A stretch of 64,000 bases of DNA, taken from Malus domestica (Eukaryota > Streptophyta > Magnoliopsida > Rosales > Rosaceae). Positions 44,670 through 54,534 of this stretch are shown here, in pieces (position 1 is the stretch's first letter; the number at the start of each line of letters is the position of its first letter). Below the pieces are notes generated by a model. That model did no database searches. It was not told the origin of the DNA and saw only the letters and a program-made list of their open reading frames with translations. A program made the translations under genes and the position numbers. Where the stretch lies: contig NC_091677.1 in NCBI RefSeq assembly GCF_042453785.1, positions 32,471,001 to 32,535,000 on the forward strand. The letters are read 5' to 3'.

Positions 44670-45980
44670 GTGTATAGTTACTATGAAATTTTTTTGGTCG
44701 AGTATTCGCTATGAATTAGCCGGTAGATAAAATAATTTGGTTTTTTTTAGCAAAATAAAAGTATTTTTTGTTGAGTGTTGCTAGTTTTGTTATGTTTTTA
44801 TTTTTTATTTTATTATGTTTTGCTATTTTGTGCTAAAAGATCTAATTAATAATTAAAAAGGGAAATTCTTGAGCTAATTTCCTAAAATTTGTTGAAATAT
44901 CTTTTATTTTTCAATGCAAACATACTTATTTTCGCTTCCCGAAATCGACTTGGCATCTCTAGCTACTTGTGTTTATTGAAATTGTATATTTTGCTATAAA
45001 TTTGATTCATTCAAGTTATGTTTTTCTTTCTGCTTTTTGGGTATTTCCATCATGCAATGATTTTTTTTTCTTATGATAATCAACTGTGTATATCCACCAC
45101 GGAGCAATTTAGTGGTTAGGGGGGATCCTAGACCCGTATTTCATACAATACATCCTGTATTCGATTTTTGACGCTTGTGAACCAGACGATGGTGATCAAG
45201 GAGAGGCTAAAATGTCTTTGTAAATCTTATCAGACTCCAAAAAAGTAGATTGTCGTAGCGAAGTCACTAGCTGATCTTTAAAAAAAATCAAAAAAATCAA
45301 AAATAAAAAACATGCATGCAATCTTTATGCAACGGTTTGACAACATGGAGAGACAAGGGAAAGTTGTAACGGATAGCAAATATATATATAGCGATTTTAA
45401 ATTAGGAAACTTTAACGAAAAACTCTTGGTACTGTTCACTTTAACGATAAATCACATTTTTACACTAAAAAGTCAATCTTGGTATTATTCGCTTTACCCT
45501 TATTTTGTCCTTATCGTTAAAACTCAAAGTTTTCAAACTTTTTTCATTAGTTTTCCTTTTTAAATTAAGTAGTATGTTAGTTGATTACCTTTTATGGATA
45601 GTACCTTTTATGGATAGAGCCATATTTGCTAGAGCGAGTTGGATTAAAAACATTAGCCAAATTGACATTTCTACCCTCATAAGGCAAAAAAATCAAAACC
45701 CTATTGGACTCCTTTGAATATCTTTAAGGGAGAGCAACCACAATCATTCACCAAATTTTGGTGCATAGACCACGTACGATTGGCAAGCCACTTATTTACC
45801 AAACTTTGGTGAGTAAACCATGTACGATTGGCAAGCCACTTTGTGAGTAATACAAATGTATCTTGCAGATGAAGCCATTACTGCCACCCTTTGTTGTACT
45901 TAACAATGAAGATGATTGCAATTATTGCAAGTGTTTCAGTGAAAATGCGGTAGAAACCCAAGTCAGATATGGTCTCTGAT
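44322..45980 (+). CDS. Possible small two-exon gene of unknown function
   Basis: After a TATA-like CTATATATAATC (about 44190) and a C/T-rich leader, an ATG at about 44325 opens MSSSYSRLRPEALPQKKRHL, and the frame meets a good donor (CTTCAG/GTACGAG) after 21 codons. A good acceptor (ATGTATCTTGCAG) at about 45868 opens in phase into MKPLLPPFVVLNNEDDCNYC and reaches a stop near 45980. The predicted product is about 57 residues with a basic head and a cysteine-containing tail. I do not recognise it, and the intron of about 1.5 kb contains a SINE and a MITE, so pairing these exons is speculative; exon 1 may instead join something else. Confidence 0.25.
44624..44668. repeat. (AT)n(GT)n microsatellite
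   Basis: About 30 bp of ATATAT followed by GTGTGTGTGTG. Confidence 0.9.
45095..45295 (+). repeat. SINE of a second family
   Basis: The head GGAGCAATTTAGTGGTTAGG resembles tRNA box A. A TGTATTCGATTTTTGACGCT box-B-like stretch, then GGTGATCAAGGAGAGGCTAA and an A-rich end (TGATCTTTAAAAAAAATC), completes the layout. It differs from the SINE at 35041 and 51631. Confidence 0.55.
45414..45558 (+). repeat. Intact copy of the small MITE
   Basis: AGGAAACTTTAACGAAAAAC at the left and GTTTTCATTAGTTTTCCTTT-like sequence at the right, with GTACTGTTCACTTTAACG and TTGTCCTTATCGTTAAAACT inside. It is the uninterrupted reference for the copies at 2049 and at 25441/32030. Confidence 0.75.
45740..45850. repeat. 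Two-copy tandem duplication, about 55-bp unit
   Basis: ACCAAATTTTGGTGCATAGA and CGTACGATTGGCAAGCCACT recur once, slightly changed, immediately downstream. Confidence 0.75.
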
Positions 45981-46800
45981 TTTGGGTTTGAAGCACGAAG
46001 CTGGAAAAAACACAGGTGATTTTCTGGTTGAAAATTTTGGAAGGACATGTGTGGCTTAAAATTCCTTCGGCCTTTTTGAGCCCTACTGGTGATTAGTCCT
46101 ACCATTCGTGGTGTGGAATACCGGCTTTGGTGAAGAAAAAAAATGAAGACGAATGCAGTAGACTTTAAAACGAATAAGTAGACAAAATGCAACTTAAATA
46201 ACAATAAATTCGACCTTTCGTGGTACGATTGAAATCATTAGCTTCCTCATTGTCTGGATAGGCTATTGTGTTCATGTAAATGACAAAACGAACACTAACA
46301 GACAAATGACCTATCGACATAAACAGTCTCGTTCTCCTATTCATAGGGTGCAAGAAAAATGTTGGTCACTCACTGTTGAATCTAATCTAACGATTTTTTT
46401 TTGTTTTACTTCTAGTCTCTCTCCCTTTCCGTTTCCCTCTCTGCGGGCATCATTTTGCATAATTGGAGACAATGGCTCACCTGTAGGCATCATTCAAACA
46501 TAAGAACAATGAGACGACACTACCTCTAATGGCAGTGGCGTCGCCAAAAAGGATGGAACTGGGGCCATCAGTCTTGGTGGTGGCGACGACGATGGTGAGA
46601 GTGTGACGACAATGCGGACCAAGGGCGTCGTCGTCACAATCCAAGCAGCACCAACGGCGTCGTCGTCACAATCCAAGCAGCACCAACAACTAGCAAATTC
46701 ATTTGATTTGATATGTTCTCCAAATCATTGTCTTTACGACTCAAACTATTTGTAATAAATTATTGAGTTAGTTTTAGGGTGATCTACCCTTATATGTTTA
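45981..46800. other. Intergenic DNA with a short G+C-rich island
   Basis: Positions 46530-46690 are rich in GTCGTCGTCAC; the 40-bp phrase around GTCACAATCCAAGCAGCACC is present twice. Minus-strand frames of 60-108 residues here carry no recognisable domain. Confidence 0.35.
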
Positions 46801-46807
46801 TTTTGGA

Positions 46808-47530
46808 ACAAGACATTATTGTGTAGACAATCTGAATGAATAGATTGTGGTCACAAAAGGAGGGGAAGATTGAAAAGCATAGTGTCAGACCTCAATTTAT
46901 TCAGCTTCAATTAGATAAGTGAGATTTCTCCAAACAATCTTCAGCCAAGCCAAATCATGGCCAGCCGAAATGGGAATCTGAATGAATATATTGTGGCCAC
47001 AAAAAGGATGGAAATATATTGTGGCCATAAAAAGGATGGAAAATTAACGAGTATAGTGCCAGACCTCAATTTATTCAGTTTCAGCTAGATAAATAAGACT
47101 TCTCCAAACAAACTCAGTCATACCAAATCATGGCTAGCCGAAGTTGAATATGATAGATGACATTGTTGTGCAAACAATCTGAGTGAACAGACTGTGATCA
47201 CAAAAGGAAGGAAGATTAAAAAGCATAGCGTAATACCTCAATTTATTTTGTTATGGCTAGATAAGTAATATTTCTCCAAACAAGCTTCATCCGGGCCAAA
47301 TATGGCTAGCCGAAATGGAATATAATAGATGACATCACTATGCAGACAATTTGAATGAACAAACTGGTCACAAACTGAGGGAAGCTTCAAAAGTATAACG
47401 TCATACCTCAATTATGAACGTCAAAAGTATAACGTCATTGTGCAGACAATTTGAATGAACAAAAGGTCACAAAATGAGGGAAGCTTCAAAAGTATAACGT
47501 CAAAATGACAGAAGTATAACGCACTCCAAG
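46808..47530. repeat. Degenerate satellite-like tandem array
   Basis: About four imperfect copies of a roughly 170-185 bp unit containing CAATCTGAATGAATAGATTG, GGTCACAAAAGGA, CCTCAATTTATTCAG, AGATAAGT, TTTCTCCAAACAA and CATGGCTAGCCGAA. Unit boundaries are blurred by insertions, and the last copies are partial. No coding potential. It ends about 85 bp before the LTR element at 47615. Confidence 0.75.
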
Positions 47531-48169
47531 TAATTATGAACCCATATCATGTAAGGAGACACCTTCCTAGATTTCCTACTGTATTTGGATTACACCCTAT
47601 TAGGGTATACAACTTGTTGATGCACAAAACCGGAGGTCTTGGAACAACGTAAATCCGACCGTGAATCTGCAAGAAAGTAAATAATACAAGATGTATCGTG
47701 GTTCACCTCAATGTTTGGGCTACGTCCACACTGATATTATATTTCTCTGAGAGGATTGAGGATGAGAGGGTGAGAGCTCTTCCCATGGCCTAAGAATTGG
47801 CCTCCCCTAATGAGAAGAGTGAGAAGTCCTTTTATAGAATAAGGGCTCCTCACTCATTACATATTTGCCCCTTCATTTATTACATAATTACATTTGGGTC
47901 CCTTGAGTATTTATACGAGGTCTAAATACGGAGGCCCTAAGTATGGTACAAACAATGGTCCCCCAAGTCTTCAGTCAAGAGAGTCTTTTGGCTAGAGATT
48001 TGAAATTCAGTCCATGTGTGGGCCGAAGTAACTAGATGTCATCTAGAATCAATACTCGATATGAGGCGGTGCCCAATCTGAAATGATGCTCAACCAGAAG
48101 TAGCACATGTTGTGAGGCTGCTCTGCTTGTGGCTTATGTTGCCTTGGTTGGCTCAGCCTGTGGTGTTGA

Positions 48170-48590
48170 AGATGAGGGAGTCCCTTTTATAGAATAAGGG
48201 CTCGCTCCTCAATACAAAAATGATGGGCTAGAGTTGATGCTCGCGGCGAGGCGGTTGCTCAGTAGATGGCGATGCTCTCTAATGATGGTGAAGGAGTCCC
48301 TTTTATAAAATAAGGGCTCGCTCCTCAGTACATGAATAATGGGCTAGAGTTGATGCTTGCGACGATGCTCTCTAATGAAGGTGAGGGAGTCCCTTTTATA
48401 AAATAAAGGCTCGCTCCTCAGTACATGAATAATGGGTGCTCTCTAATGAAAGTGAGGGAGTCCCTTTTATAAAATAAGGGCTCGCTCCTCAGTACATGAA
48501 TAATGGGTGCTCTCTAATGAAAGTGAGGAGTTCATTTTATAGAATAAGGGCTCGCTTCTCAATACATAAATAATGGGTTATAGTCCCCCA
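48170..48590. repeat. Tandem array A inside the LTR element (five copies)
   Basis: The phrase GAGTCCCTTTTATAGAATAA then GGGCTCGCTCCTCA occurs at about 48177, 48292, 48385, 48457 and 48527 with spacers of variable length (about 70-115 bp period). The same phrase resembles part of the LTR itself (CCTTTTATAGAATAAGGGCT), so the array may have been seeded by LTR sequence. Confidence 0.8.
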
Positions 48591-48754
48591 AGTATTTTTC
48601 ATGAGGCCCAGTTGAGGCCCAATATATGGTACATAATGTAGTCTCCCAAGTTTTCGGTCAATAGAGTCTGTTGGCTGGAAACTTCAAATTGAATCCACGT
48701 ATGGACCGAAGTGGCGGTTGTTTGGAGGTGGTATTTGTATACCCTACACTGAAG

Positions 48755-49030
48755 CTTTGTAGGTGAAGCTTTGCAAGTGAAGCTTTTGAAGCTGGAGCTT
48801 TGTAAATGAAGCTTTTGAAGCTGGAGCTTTTGTAAATGAAGCTTTTGAAGCTAGAGCTCTGTAAATGAAGCTTTCGAAGCTAGAGCTCTATAAATGAAGC
48901 TTTCGAAGCTAGAGCTCTATAAATGAAGTTTTCGAAGTTGGAGCTCTATAAATGAAGCTTTCGAAGCTAGAACTCTATAAATGAAGCTTTAAAAGCTAGA
49001 GCTCTGTAAATGAAGCTTTTGAAGCTAGAT
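48755..49030. repeat. Tandem array B, about 29-bp unit
   Basis: About nine copies of TGAAGCTTTTGAAGCTAGAG then CTCTGTAAA. The unit contains the palindrome-like GAAGCTTTCGAAGCT. Confidence 0.85.
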
Positions 49031-49190
49031 TGACATGAGTGATGCTCATGAATGTTTATGTTGATTGACATGAGTGATGCTCATGAATGTTGACATGAAT
49101 GATGGTCATGAATGTTTATGTATGATTGACATGAGTGATGCTCATAAATGTTTATGTATGATTGACATGAGTGATACTCATGTATAATTG
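49031..49190. repeat. Tandem array C, about 36-bp unit
   Basis: Four to five copies of TTGACATGAGTGATGCTCAT then GAATGTTTATGTATGA. Confidence 0.85.
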
Positions 49191-49192
49191 TG

Positions 49193-49500
49193 GAATATTG
49201 GACGTAGTTTTGATCACCTGGTTGGTGATAATAGCGGCAGGGTGCCGAATAAATTTGGAGTACTGGGCGTACTTTTGATCACATGGTTGGTGATAATAAC
49301 GGCATGGTGCCGAATAAATTTGGAGTACTGGGCGTACTTTTGATTACCTGGTTGGTGATAATAGCAGCAGGGTGCCGAATAATTTTGGAGTACTAAGCGT
49401 ACTTTTGATCACCTGGTTGGTGATAATAGCGGCAGGTTGCTGAATAATTTTTTGTAGTACTGGACATACTTTTGATCACCTGGTTGGTGATAATAGAGGG
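49193..49500. repeat. Tandem array D, about 63-bp unit
   Basis: Five copies of a unit with GGAGTACTGGGCGTACTTTT, GATCACCTGGTTGGTGATAA and TAGCGGCAGGGTGCCGAAT. GATCACCTGGTTGGTGAT can fold on itself. Confidence 0.85.
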
Positions 49501-50269
49501 CCTGACTTTTTTGGGCATATGAGCCTTCACCCTCCACATAACATTCTAGCCCATTATTTTGGGCTTGCCGTTTTTTTTTTTTTTACCCCTTGATGGGGTT
49601 ACACAGATGTCTTCGAAAGATAAGGAAAACAAATTACATCATTAAAAAATAAAGCTACTGAAAGTGGGTATGGCAGATGGTTAGATAGCATGTGCAGCTG
49701 GCAGTTGCGGGGGCAGGGCTTGCTCAATGGGTCACGCCCATAATTATGCCATTACTCCATCTGCTTTTTCTTTATCTTCTTCCCTTTTTCTTTTCTCTTT
49801 TTTGCTGCACCTCTCTCTGTTTCTCCACCTCCAGACATAAGGAATCATAATGATAGGAATCTTATATTTTGATTTTCTTCTTTCCTCTTTTCCTTTATTC
49901 CACTTTTGCTTTTTTTAGAAAAGGAAGATGCAGGGGATGGGTCATTGATCTCATCCAACAGGTTGTCTGGAGCATACATAACATCTTTGATCTGCACTAG
50001 CTTCCCTGCAATTTGTCGATGTGCTGGGGCTGGCCATGGCCCTTCTTGATCGCTTCCCGGAAACTGCAAGATTAAGAACCAGACGGCGGATTCTTACTGG
50101 AGATCCACCGCCGCTGAGATGATAGGGAAATCAGAGATCGACGGACGGCAGAGATCGGATACGATCAAACATCGACGGCGGCCATCGGACCTCAAAATCT
50201 GTGGCAGTTTTGTCATCTCTCTCACTCTCTCCGGAGTTCGTCTCTACCTCCCTTTCGTGAGATATGGAT

Positions 50270-50475
50270 TCATCCCTGAAATGCTCCATAACTCAGAAGC
50301 TTCCTAACGAGCGCCAAATTCCCAAAGTGAGCGGCGAGGAACAAGGCAATGATCTGAGTCTTGAACTCCTCATAATCGACGCGAACCTCGTGCGCCGACT
50401 CGCCCTGCGCCACAATCTCTATCTTTTTCGACTTCAAGCACACTGTTCTAACAAAGTTTTGAACTTTCAAATGGG
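50270..50475 (-). pseudogene. Possible captured host exon, ankyrin-like
   Basis: The minus-strand frame reads IEIVAQGESAHEVRVDYEEF followed by KTQIIALFLAAHFGNLALVR and KLLSYGA. The last part resembles one ankyrin repeat. It is in the same orientation as the LTR element and ends at a stop after GAFQG. I do not recognise the parent gene. Confidence 0.35.
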
Positions 50476-50599
50476 TTTTCTAAAATCTAAAATGGGTTTT
50501 GCTTAAAATTGAAGAGAAATGATTAGAGTGGGAGTGAGAGATGCGGTAGGTTTATAGTTAAGAGAGTAGAGAGAGAATGAGAGATAAGATGGCTCCGTG

Positions 50600-51010
50600 G
50601 AGATGATGTTCGTCTGTTTAAAAATCCCTCGTTTGAGCAACTATCTCATTGCCTTTGTAGATGGTGCAAGATTTCTGGAAAGGAAATCCCTTCACTTTGA
50701 AATTACAAGTTGGATCTGCTGAGTTCTCACCAACAAGAAACACTTCCAACTCAGTTCTGGTAAGCTTATTTTTCGTTCTCTTCACTCTAAATTTCAAGTC
50801 TTTCTCCTCACTATCTCCCCCTTTGTATCCTTCCCAACTTCCATGATCTTTACAGAGCAAAGAAAACAGAGGATTTCCGGTGGCGTCAAGCATCACGTGC
50901 TTGTGAGAAGAAGTCTTGGAAGATTGATGGGTGACTTTGTAAACGGTGTCACCGAAGGAATCGAGGAAACCTAATTCGCCACGTGGAAGGCCGGGATGTT
51001 TCTGACAAAG
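50600..51010 (-). pseudogene. Captured LURP-one-related (LOR/DUF567) gene fragment
   Basis: The minus-strand frame includes GFLDSFGDTVYKVTHQSSK, MLDATGNPLFSLLCKDHGSW, EGYKGG, FRVKRTKNK, TELEVFLVG and KVKGFPFQKSCTIYKGNEIV. The order DTVY, LMDA-x-G-x-LFSLxxK, W-EGY, F-x-VKR and C-x-IY is that of plant LURP-one-like proteins (tubby-like beta barrel of about 200 residues; LURP1 is needed for basal defence against Hyaloperonospora). Only the N-terminal and central part is present, and it stops at AQTRDF. It lies in the sense direction of the LTR element and within its boundaries, so it is best read as a host transcript piece carried by the element. Confidence 0.7.
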
Positions 51011-51630
51011 AGATTGACCGGGATTTGTGAGCTCGTGGGATGAACAGGGGCTGAAGCTGGAACGATGTCAGCTATTTTACAGAAGCAAGGGATTCATTTG
51101 AATTCAATTGAGTTTTTGGGATTTTGGAAACTGGGTTAGGTTGATTTATTTGATGTTTGGTTCTTGGGTTTCTGCAAATTCATGGTGGTGATATGAAAAA
51201 ATTGAGAGAGGATCGACATAGCTTTTCGTGTCGTTTCCCACAGATGGCGCCAAATGTTGATGCACAAAACCGGAGGTCTTGGAACAACGTAAATTCGACA
51301 GTGAATCTACAAGCAAGTAAATAACACAAGATGTATCGTGGTTCACCCCAATGTTTGGGCTACGTCCACATTGTTATTGTATTTCTCTTAGAGGATTGAG
51401 GATGAGAGGGTGAGAGCTTCTGAGGGTGAGAGAGCTCTTCCCATGGCCTAAGAATTGGCCTCTCCTAATGAGGAGAGTGATGAGTCCTTTTATAGAATAA
51501 GGGCTCCTCACTTATTACATATTTGCCCTTTCATTTATTACATAATTACATTTGGGTCCCCCAAGTATTTATACGAGGTCTAAATACGGAGACCCTAAAT
51601 ATGGTACAAACACAACTCTTATAGGGACTC

Positions 51631-51805
51631 ACCACTTTGTATTACGATCTAGTAGTATTATTCTTCACTTGTAAGTGAGAGGTCTTAGGTTCGATTCTCG
51701 CCAAAGGCAAGTTTGAACCACATTATTGCTAGCCCATTGTGAGGTTAAGCCTACCCCCTCCCTTTTAGTGTAGACAATATTATTTGTGCAAAAAAAAAAA
51801 AAAAC
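51631..51805 (+). repeat. SINE copy, fullest in the window
   Basis: Head CACCACTTTGTATTACGATC then AGTAGTATTATTCTTCACTT, box-B-like GGTTCGATTCTCGCC, body GCAAGTTTGAACCACATTAT and TGCTAGCCCATTGTGAGG, tail GTGTAGACAATATTATTTGTG then an A15 run. It begins just after the CAACT duplication of the LTR element. Confidence 0.8.
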
Positions 51806-51809
51806 TCCT

Positions 51810-52500
51810 ATAGAGACTCTCCAATCATCGTTATAAGTACCCCCAATCATCCACCATTGAAGGTATACCATCCTTCACGCTCTAAGCCTGCTAGTCTTAC
51901 GTTTATACTGAAACACAACTAACTTGACCATTAGAGAGTCCTTGAGCGACACCATACCAGTGCCATCTTAACTATTTGAGAGTTGTATGTATTGTCTTGC
52001 ATGTGACTTTAGAGTCACAAACTTAGACTTAACCAAGTTGGCTGTTGTAGTACGGTCCCTTCTATGAACCCAAGTTTGAGTCACTATCCATGTCGTTTAG
52101 ATATATTAATTAGAACATGGTTAGAAAAACGAGAACAATTTTAAAGACAAGGCATTTTCCCGCAAACAAGAAAGCAAGACAATAATTAAATTCACTCAAA
52201 TCAAATAAGGGGATTTTATCACCAAACAAAAAGTCGAATGAGGGGATTCCCAATAATTTCCTTATTTTGCCATGAAATATAGAAATACTTACTGATTGTG
52301 TTTTATATATTAAGTCCTTTAGCAATACTGTCTAGGAGTATTTTTTTTTAAATAAGAGATTTTAAGTCTGGCTTTTGCAGATAGTATAAGTTTCTTATTT
52401 ATCTTTGTAAGTAATATTCATTAAGGAACTAATGAAATTTCACACGTATGTAGACCCCTTGGGCAAAATTAAGTTTCTGGATCCACCATGTTAATTGCAA
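51810..52500. other. Intergenic DNA without recognisable genes
   Basis: AT-rich. No convincing frame; short frames on the minus strand lack motifs. Confidence 0.4.
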
Positions 52501-52507
52501 GAGAAGT

Positions 52508-52745
52508 AGGGCTCGTTTGGATGTGCTTTTAAAATGACTAAAAGCGCTTTTAGAGAAAATGTTTTTTGGTTCCAAAAGCACTTAAAGTGCTTTCTGCAAG
52601 AAGCATCAGTTATATGCTGCTTCTAGGAATGACTTTAAGTGCTTTTCCAGAATTTACTTGTATTTTTACTAAGGATTGGTTTCAAAAACATTTTCACCAA
52701 AAGCGTTTTTAGTCATTTTAAAAGCATATCCAAACGAGCTCGTAA
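52508..52745. repeat. MITE with about 45-bp inverted ends
   Basis: It begins GGGCTCGTTTGGATGTGCTT and ends AAAAGCATATCCAAACGAGC, with inner pairs ACTAAAAGCGCTTTT and AAAAGCGTTTTTAGT. A possible 3-bp duplication GTA flanks it, which would fit the PIF/Harbinger group. The superfamily is uncertain. From 52746 to 53203 nothing else is recognised. Confidence 0.8.
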
Positions 52746-53203
52746 TGTCGTTTATAAGATGAACAATTTGAGATTTTGTGCTTCATGGTTTGGCATGATG
52801 TCCCTCATGTTGTGCTCTTGCTACTGTTGCCTAGTCATGACCTTGGCTTTCTTCCAATCTTTTTTGTTAGACTTTGCATTTTAGTTGCTTGCGGTTCATA
52901 CCATTGTCTCGGTGTTTCCATTTTTGCTGCATTTTGCATCAAGTAAATTCATACTTTAATTAGTAAGGCTGAATGAGACCTCTCGTCGTAAATGGATGGT
53001 CTCTTCACCTACATCCTGCCACTCTAGGGTGGAGAATCTGTTTGCCGCTATTCTTTTTGCAACCGCAAGTGAGCAGTCGTGGCATTGGTGACAAAAGACG
53101 TAGCACTTGTGTCTGTTTTGGGTGATGAAGATTGAAGCATCACAATTCATTGCCAAGACAAGAACTTTTCCTGACTTTTCGTCCTTAAAACCTTGTTTTG
53201 TAG

Positions 53204-54084
53204 GGGAATTATCAACTTAATGGAAGCAGGGATGAAGTAGTTGAAGTTGCAAGCGACTTGAGGAATGAAAGCTTGACGAGGGAAAAAAATTTAAGCAAAA
53301 AGGAAGTTATGAATGGAAATCAAAAGCCCGAGTGGCTCGATTCATTTATAAAAATAATCTTTTTCGATGCCTGTCCAGATCATCCTGTAGACAAGAATGA
53401 AAAGAACAGATACTTGAATGAAAGGAACAGATACTGTGTTGATTGTAACACAGCAGCCTGCCAGTACTGCATTGATTCTGGTGATCATCGACATCACCGA
53501 ACATTGCAAATTTACCACTATATCTATCAGGGTGCTGTCCCACTTGATACCATGAAAAAGCATATGGATTGTTCCCAAATTCAGGTACATTAATTATTCA
53601 TGTGTTTTCCTTCTTTACTAAATTCTTTATTGTGTTTTCCTTCTTCATCTGTTTCTTCTTCTTTTTTCGTCGGTTTTTCAGCCATATAGATCCAACAAGA
53701 AATTGGTTCTACCTCAGACTCCACTTCCCCGCTCTGGATCAAAAAATGACTCTGCCAATGATGAAGGGTGCTGTGAGATTTGTAAAAGAACATTACGTGA
53801 ACCAGATCGTCATCGCTATTGCTGTATTTCTTGCAAGGAAAGTCTCTGACTGTAGTATGATTGCCGTGTATATATATATATATACTGCTTTCATTTTACC
53901 TTCAATTGAATTCGTCTAAATTTACTGCATAAAACTTCAGGTCAAAGCATTTTCAAGAAAGGCCAGTGCTTCAGTTCCTCCATTTCTTTCCGTCCAGCCT
54001 TCTAAGCAGCGCAAGAGAGTTCCGAAACCTGAAGGAAATTTATCCAAAAGAAAGGGAAAACCATGCAGAGCCCCCTTTTTCTAA
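53204..54084 (+). CDS. PLATZ-family zinc-binding transcription regulator, possibly splice-defective
   Basis: Three exons: 53204-53584 (acceptor TTTTGTAG just upstream), 53682-53837 and 53941-54084. The order KPEWLDSFIKIIFFDACPDH, CVDCNTAACQYCIDSGDH, IYHYIYQGAVPL, CSQIQ-PYRSNKKLVLP, CCEICKRTL, RYCCISCK and the terminal RKGKPCRAPFF is that of plant PLATZ proteins, which bind zinc and A/T-rich DNA and often repress transcription in growth and stress. Two oddities. The residues KNEKNRYLNERNRY contain a small internal duplication relative to the family. The donor expected after CISCK (53838) reads GA instead of GT, although the exon phases on both sides fit. The first exon and start are not identified; an in-frame ATG exists in NGNQK. 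It may be a recent pseudogene. Confidence 0.65.
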
Positions 54085-54530
54085 AGCCTAGCCTTAGGTC
54101 AGTTCACTTGCTTGATGTTTAAAAATGAAAGTACTCAGTTTTCTCAGTCATTTAAGTAATTAAACACTAAAATTTTGCTAGTAAAGCCTGCTTCTTGTTT
54201 TTCAGGCCTTTCTTCACTCTCTCGTATCAAGTCAGGATGCAATGTTTCTCGAAGAACTTCAAGCATGCCATCTAAACATCATTCTGCATTTTTATCATAT
54301 TGCAGCAGTCACTGAACTACCTGACTGCGCGTGTGTGTGAATTAGTGAGAGAGAGTGAGAGTGAGAGACAGAGACAGAGATGCGCGTGTGTGTGAACGAA
54401 TGAATTTTGGTATGACATTTACAGTTACTATGATCGAAGGTACAAGAATATTCGCAAATCTTTATGCATTGTCATTCCTAGGCTGGTAGCTATCAGCACA
54501 TATCATTTGCATCAGTTTGCATTAGTACCC
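54085..54530. other. Gap between PLATZ and PHD-finger loci
   Basis: Probably the 3' flank or untranslated region of the PLATZ gene, possibly with an intron (acceptor-like TTGTTTTTCAG at about 54206). It includes a GA/GT-rich stretch at about 54330-54395. No coding frame. Confidence 0.4.
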
Positions 54531-54534
54531 CTAC

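Larger units (their letters stand above)
47615..51612 (-). mobile_element. Non-autonomous LTR retrotransposon with captured host sequence (fossil)
   Basis: The LTRs 47615-47954 and 51255-51612 (340 and 358 bp) start TGTTGATGCACAAAAC and end GTACAAACA. The difference in length is an 18-bp internal duplication, and there are about 20 substitutions (near 6 percent, roughly 2-2.5 million years at 1.3e-8). The direct repeat CAACT flanks the element (47610-47614 and 51613-51617). On the minus strand the 5' LTR (right) is followed by TTTGGCGCCATCTGTGGG, a primer-binding-site form frequent in plant gypsy elements, and a G-rich tract precedes the 3' LTR. The 3.3 kb interior has no gag or pol but holds tandem arrays and host-gene-like pieces. 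Confidence 0.85.

Noticed and set aside
49845-50069. 74-residue minus-strand frame in the LTR element
   Set aside because: A lysine/glutamate-rich tail from a T-rich tract; no family recognised, so not called a captured gene.
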